Positions 20,855 through 21,081 of a stretch of 21,081 nucleotides of DNA are shown here, piece after piece. The first letter of the stretch is position 1, and each line of letters begins with the position of its first letter. A model generated the notes under the pieces. It saw only the letters and a list, made by a program, of their open reading frames with translations. It was not told the DNA's origin and ran no database searches. Origin of the DNA: a virus; the IMG/VR virus record IMGVR_UViG_3300048033_001543, positions 1 through 21,081 of that record, one strand, 5' to 3'. The translations under genes were made by a program, and so were the position numbers.

Positions 20855-21081
20855 ATGGCTGAATTATTTGGTTTCGAAATAAAGCGAAAAGAGCAAGATA
20901 AAGAAGATGCTAAAAAGCAATCTTTTGTTGCTCCATTAGAGGATGATGGTTCTAGTTACGTTCAAGCTGGCGGAGGTCACTTTGGCCAGTATATTGACTT
21001 GTCTGGAACTGAAGGAGCTAAAAATGAAGCAGATCTAATCCGTCGTTATAGAGATATCGCAATGCATCCAGAATGTGATGC
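20855..21081 (+). CDS. gp20: Portal vertex protein gp20, N-terminal part only
   Basis: The first 75 codons are visible: MAELFGFEIKRKEQDKEDAK, then KQSFVAPLEDDGSSYVQAGG, GHFGQYIDLSGTEGAKNEAD, LIRRYRDIAMHPECD. This is the standard N-terminus of T4-type portal proteins (T4 gp20 has 524 aa). The gp20 dodecamer forms the DNA entry channel and docks the gp17 motor. The AGGAAG ribosome site at about 20843 supports the ATG at 20855. The gene continues beyond the window. Confidence 0.93.
   Translation, partial: MAELFGFEIKRKEQDKEDAKKQSFVAPLEDDGSSYVQAGGGHFGQYIDLSGTEGAKNEADLIRRYRDIAMHPECD

Overview
The window is a stretch of a T4-superfamily myovirus genome, all genes on the + strand, AT-rich and tightly packed. 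It covers the tail-fibre/structural cluster and the neck, terminase, tail and portal block. The right part follows canonical T4 order without a gap: gp13, gp14 (neck), gp15 (tail terminator), gp16 and gp17 (terminase), gp18 (sheath), gp19 (tube) and the start of gp20 (portal). The left part holds fibre and structural proteins of a style I know from marine T4-like phages (cyanophages and other pelagic myoviruses) and not from coliphage T4. It therefore looks like a marine phage of the wider T4 superfamily. The bacterial host cannot be read from this window.

Layout. 1-1834: the 3' part of a large virion protein plus a small coiled-coil protein. 1846-5069: an adhesin cassette made of a short S74-chaperone fibre, a fibronectin-like/glycine-rich adhesin, an 83-aa unknown protein and a DUF4376-type protein. 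A strong rho-independent terminator closes it at about 5092-5120. 5206-14101: a second fibre/structural array of an Ig-like protein, a repeat connector protein, two fibres with Mtd-like N-termini, a 953-aa structural protein, another Mtd-N fibre and a long S74-chaperone fibre. 14112-18470: gp13 to gp17. 18560-20791: gp18 and gp19, closed by a terminator at 20809-20830. From 20855: gp20, running off the window.

Regulation. T4-type late promoter boxes (TATAAATA or one-mismatch forms) lie before several transcription units (5135, 5170, 11389, 12762, 18474, 20797). Two more sit inside the 3' ends of upstream genes (1783, 7904). Two of them share a longer conserved tail, TATAAATAGAYTAAACAA. No early or middle genes, tRNAs, CRISPR arrays or insertion sequences were seen, and no gene-free stretch exceeds about 140 bases.

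How the genes work together. The gp17 motor, guided by gp16, fills a head through the gp20 portal. gp13 and gp14 seal the neck, gp15 caps the tail, and gp18 and gp19 form the contractile tail. The left-hand proteins build host-recognition fibres. Two of those fibres end in self-cleaving trimerisation chaperones. Several share near-identical sequence modules, as expected of a locus that evolves host range by recombination. The most unusual items are the mosaic fibre modules, a three-arm alternative hairpin inside the 75-aa gene, the 13-unit GNVT repeat, and the GC-rich polyglycine adhesin.
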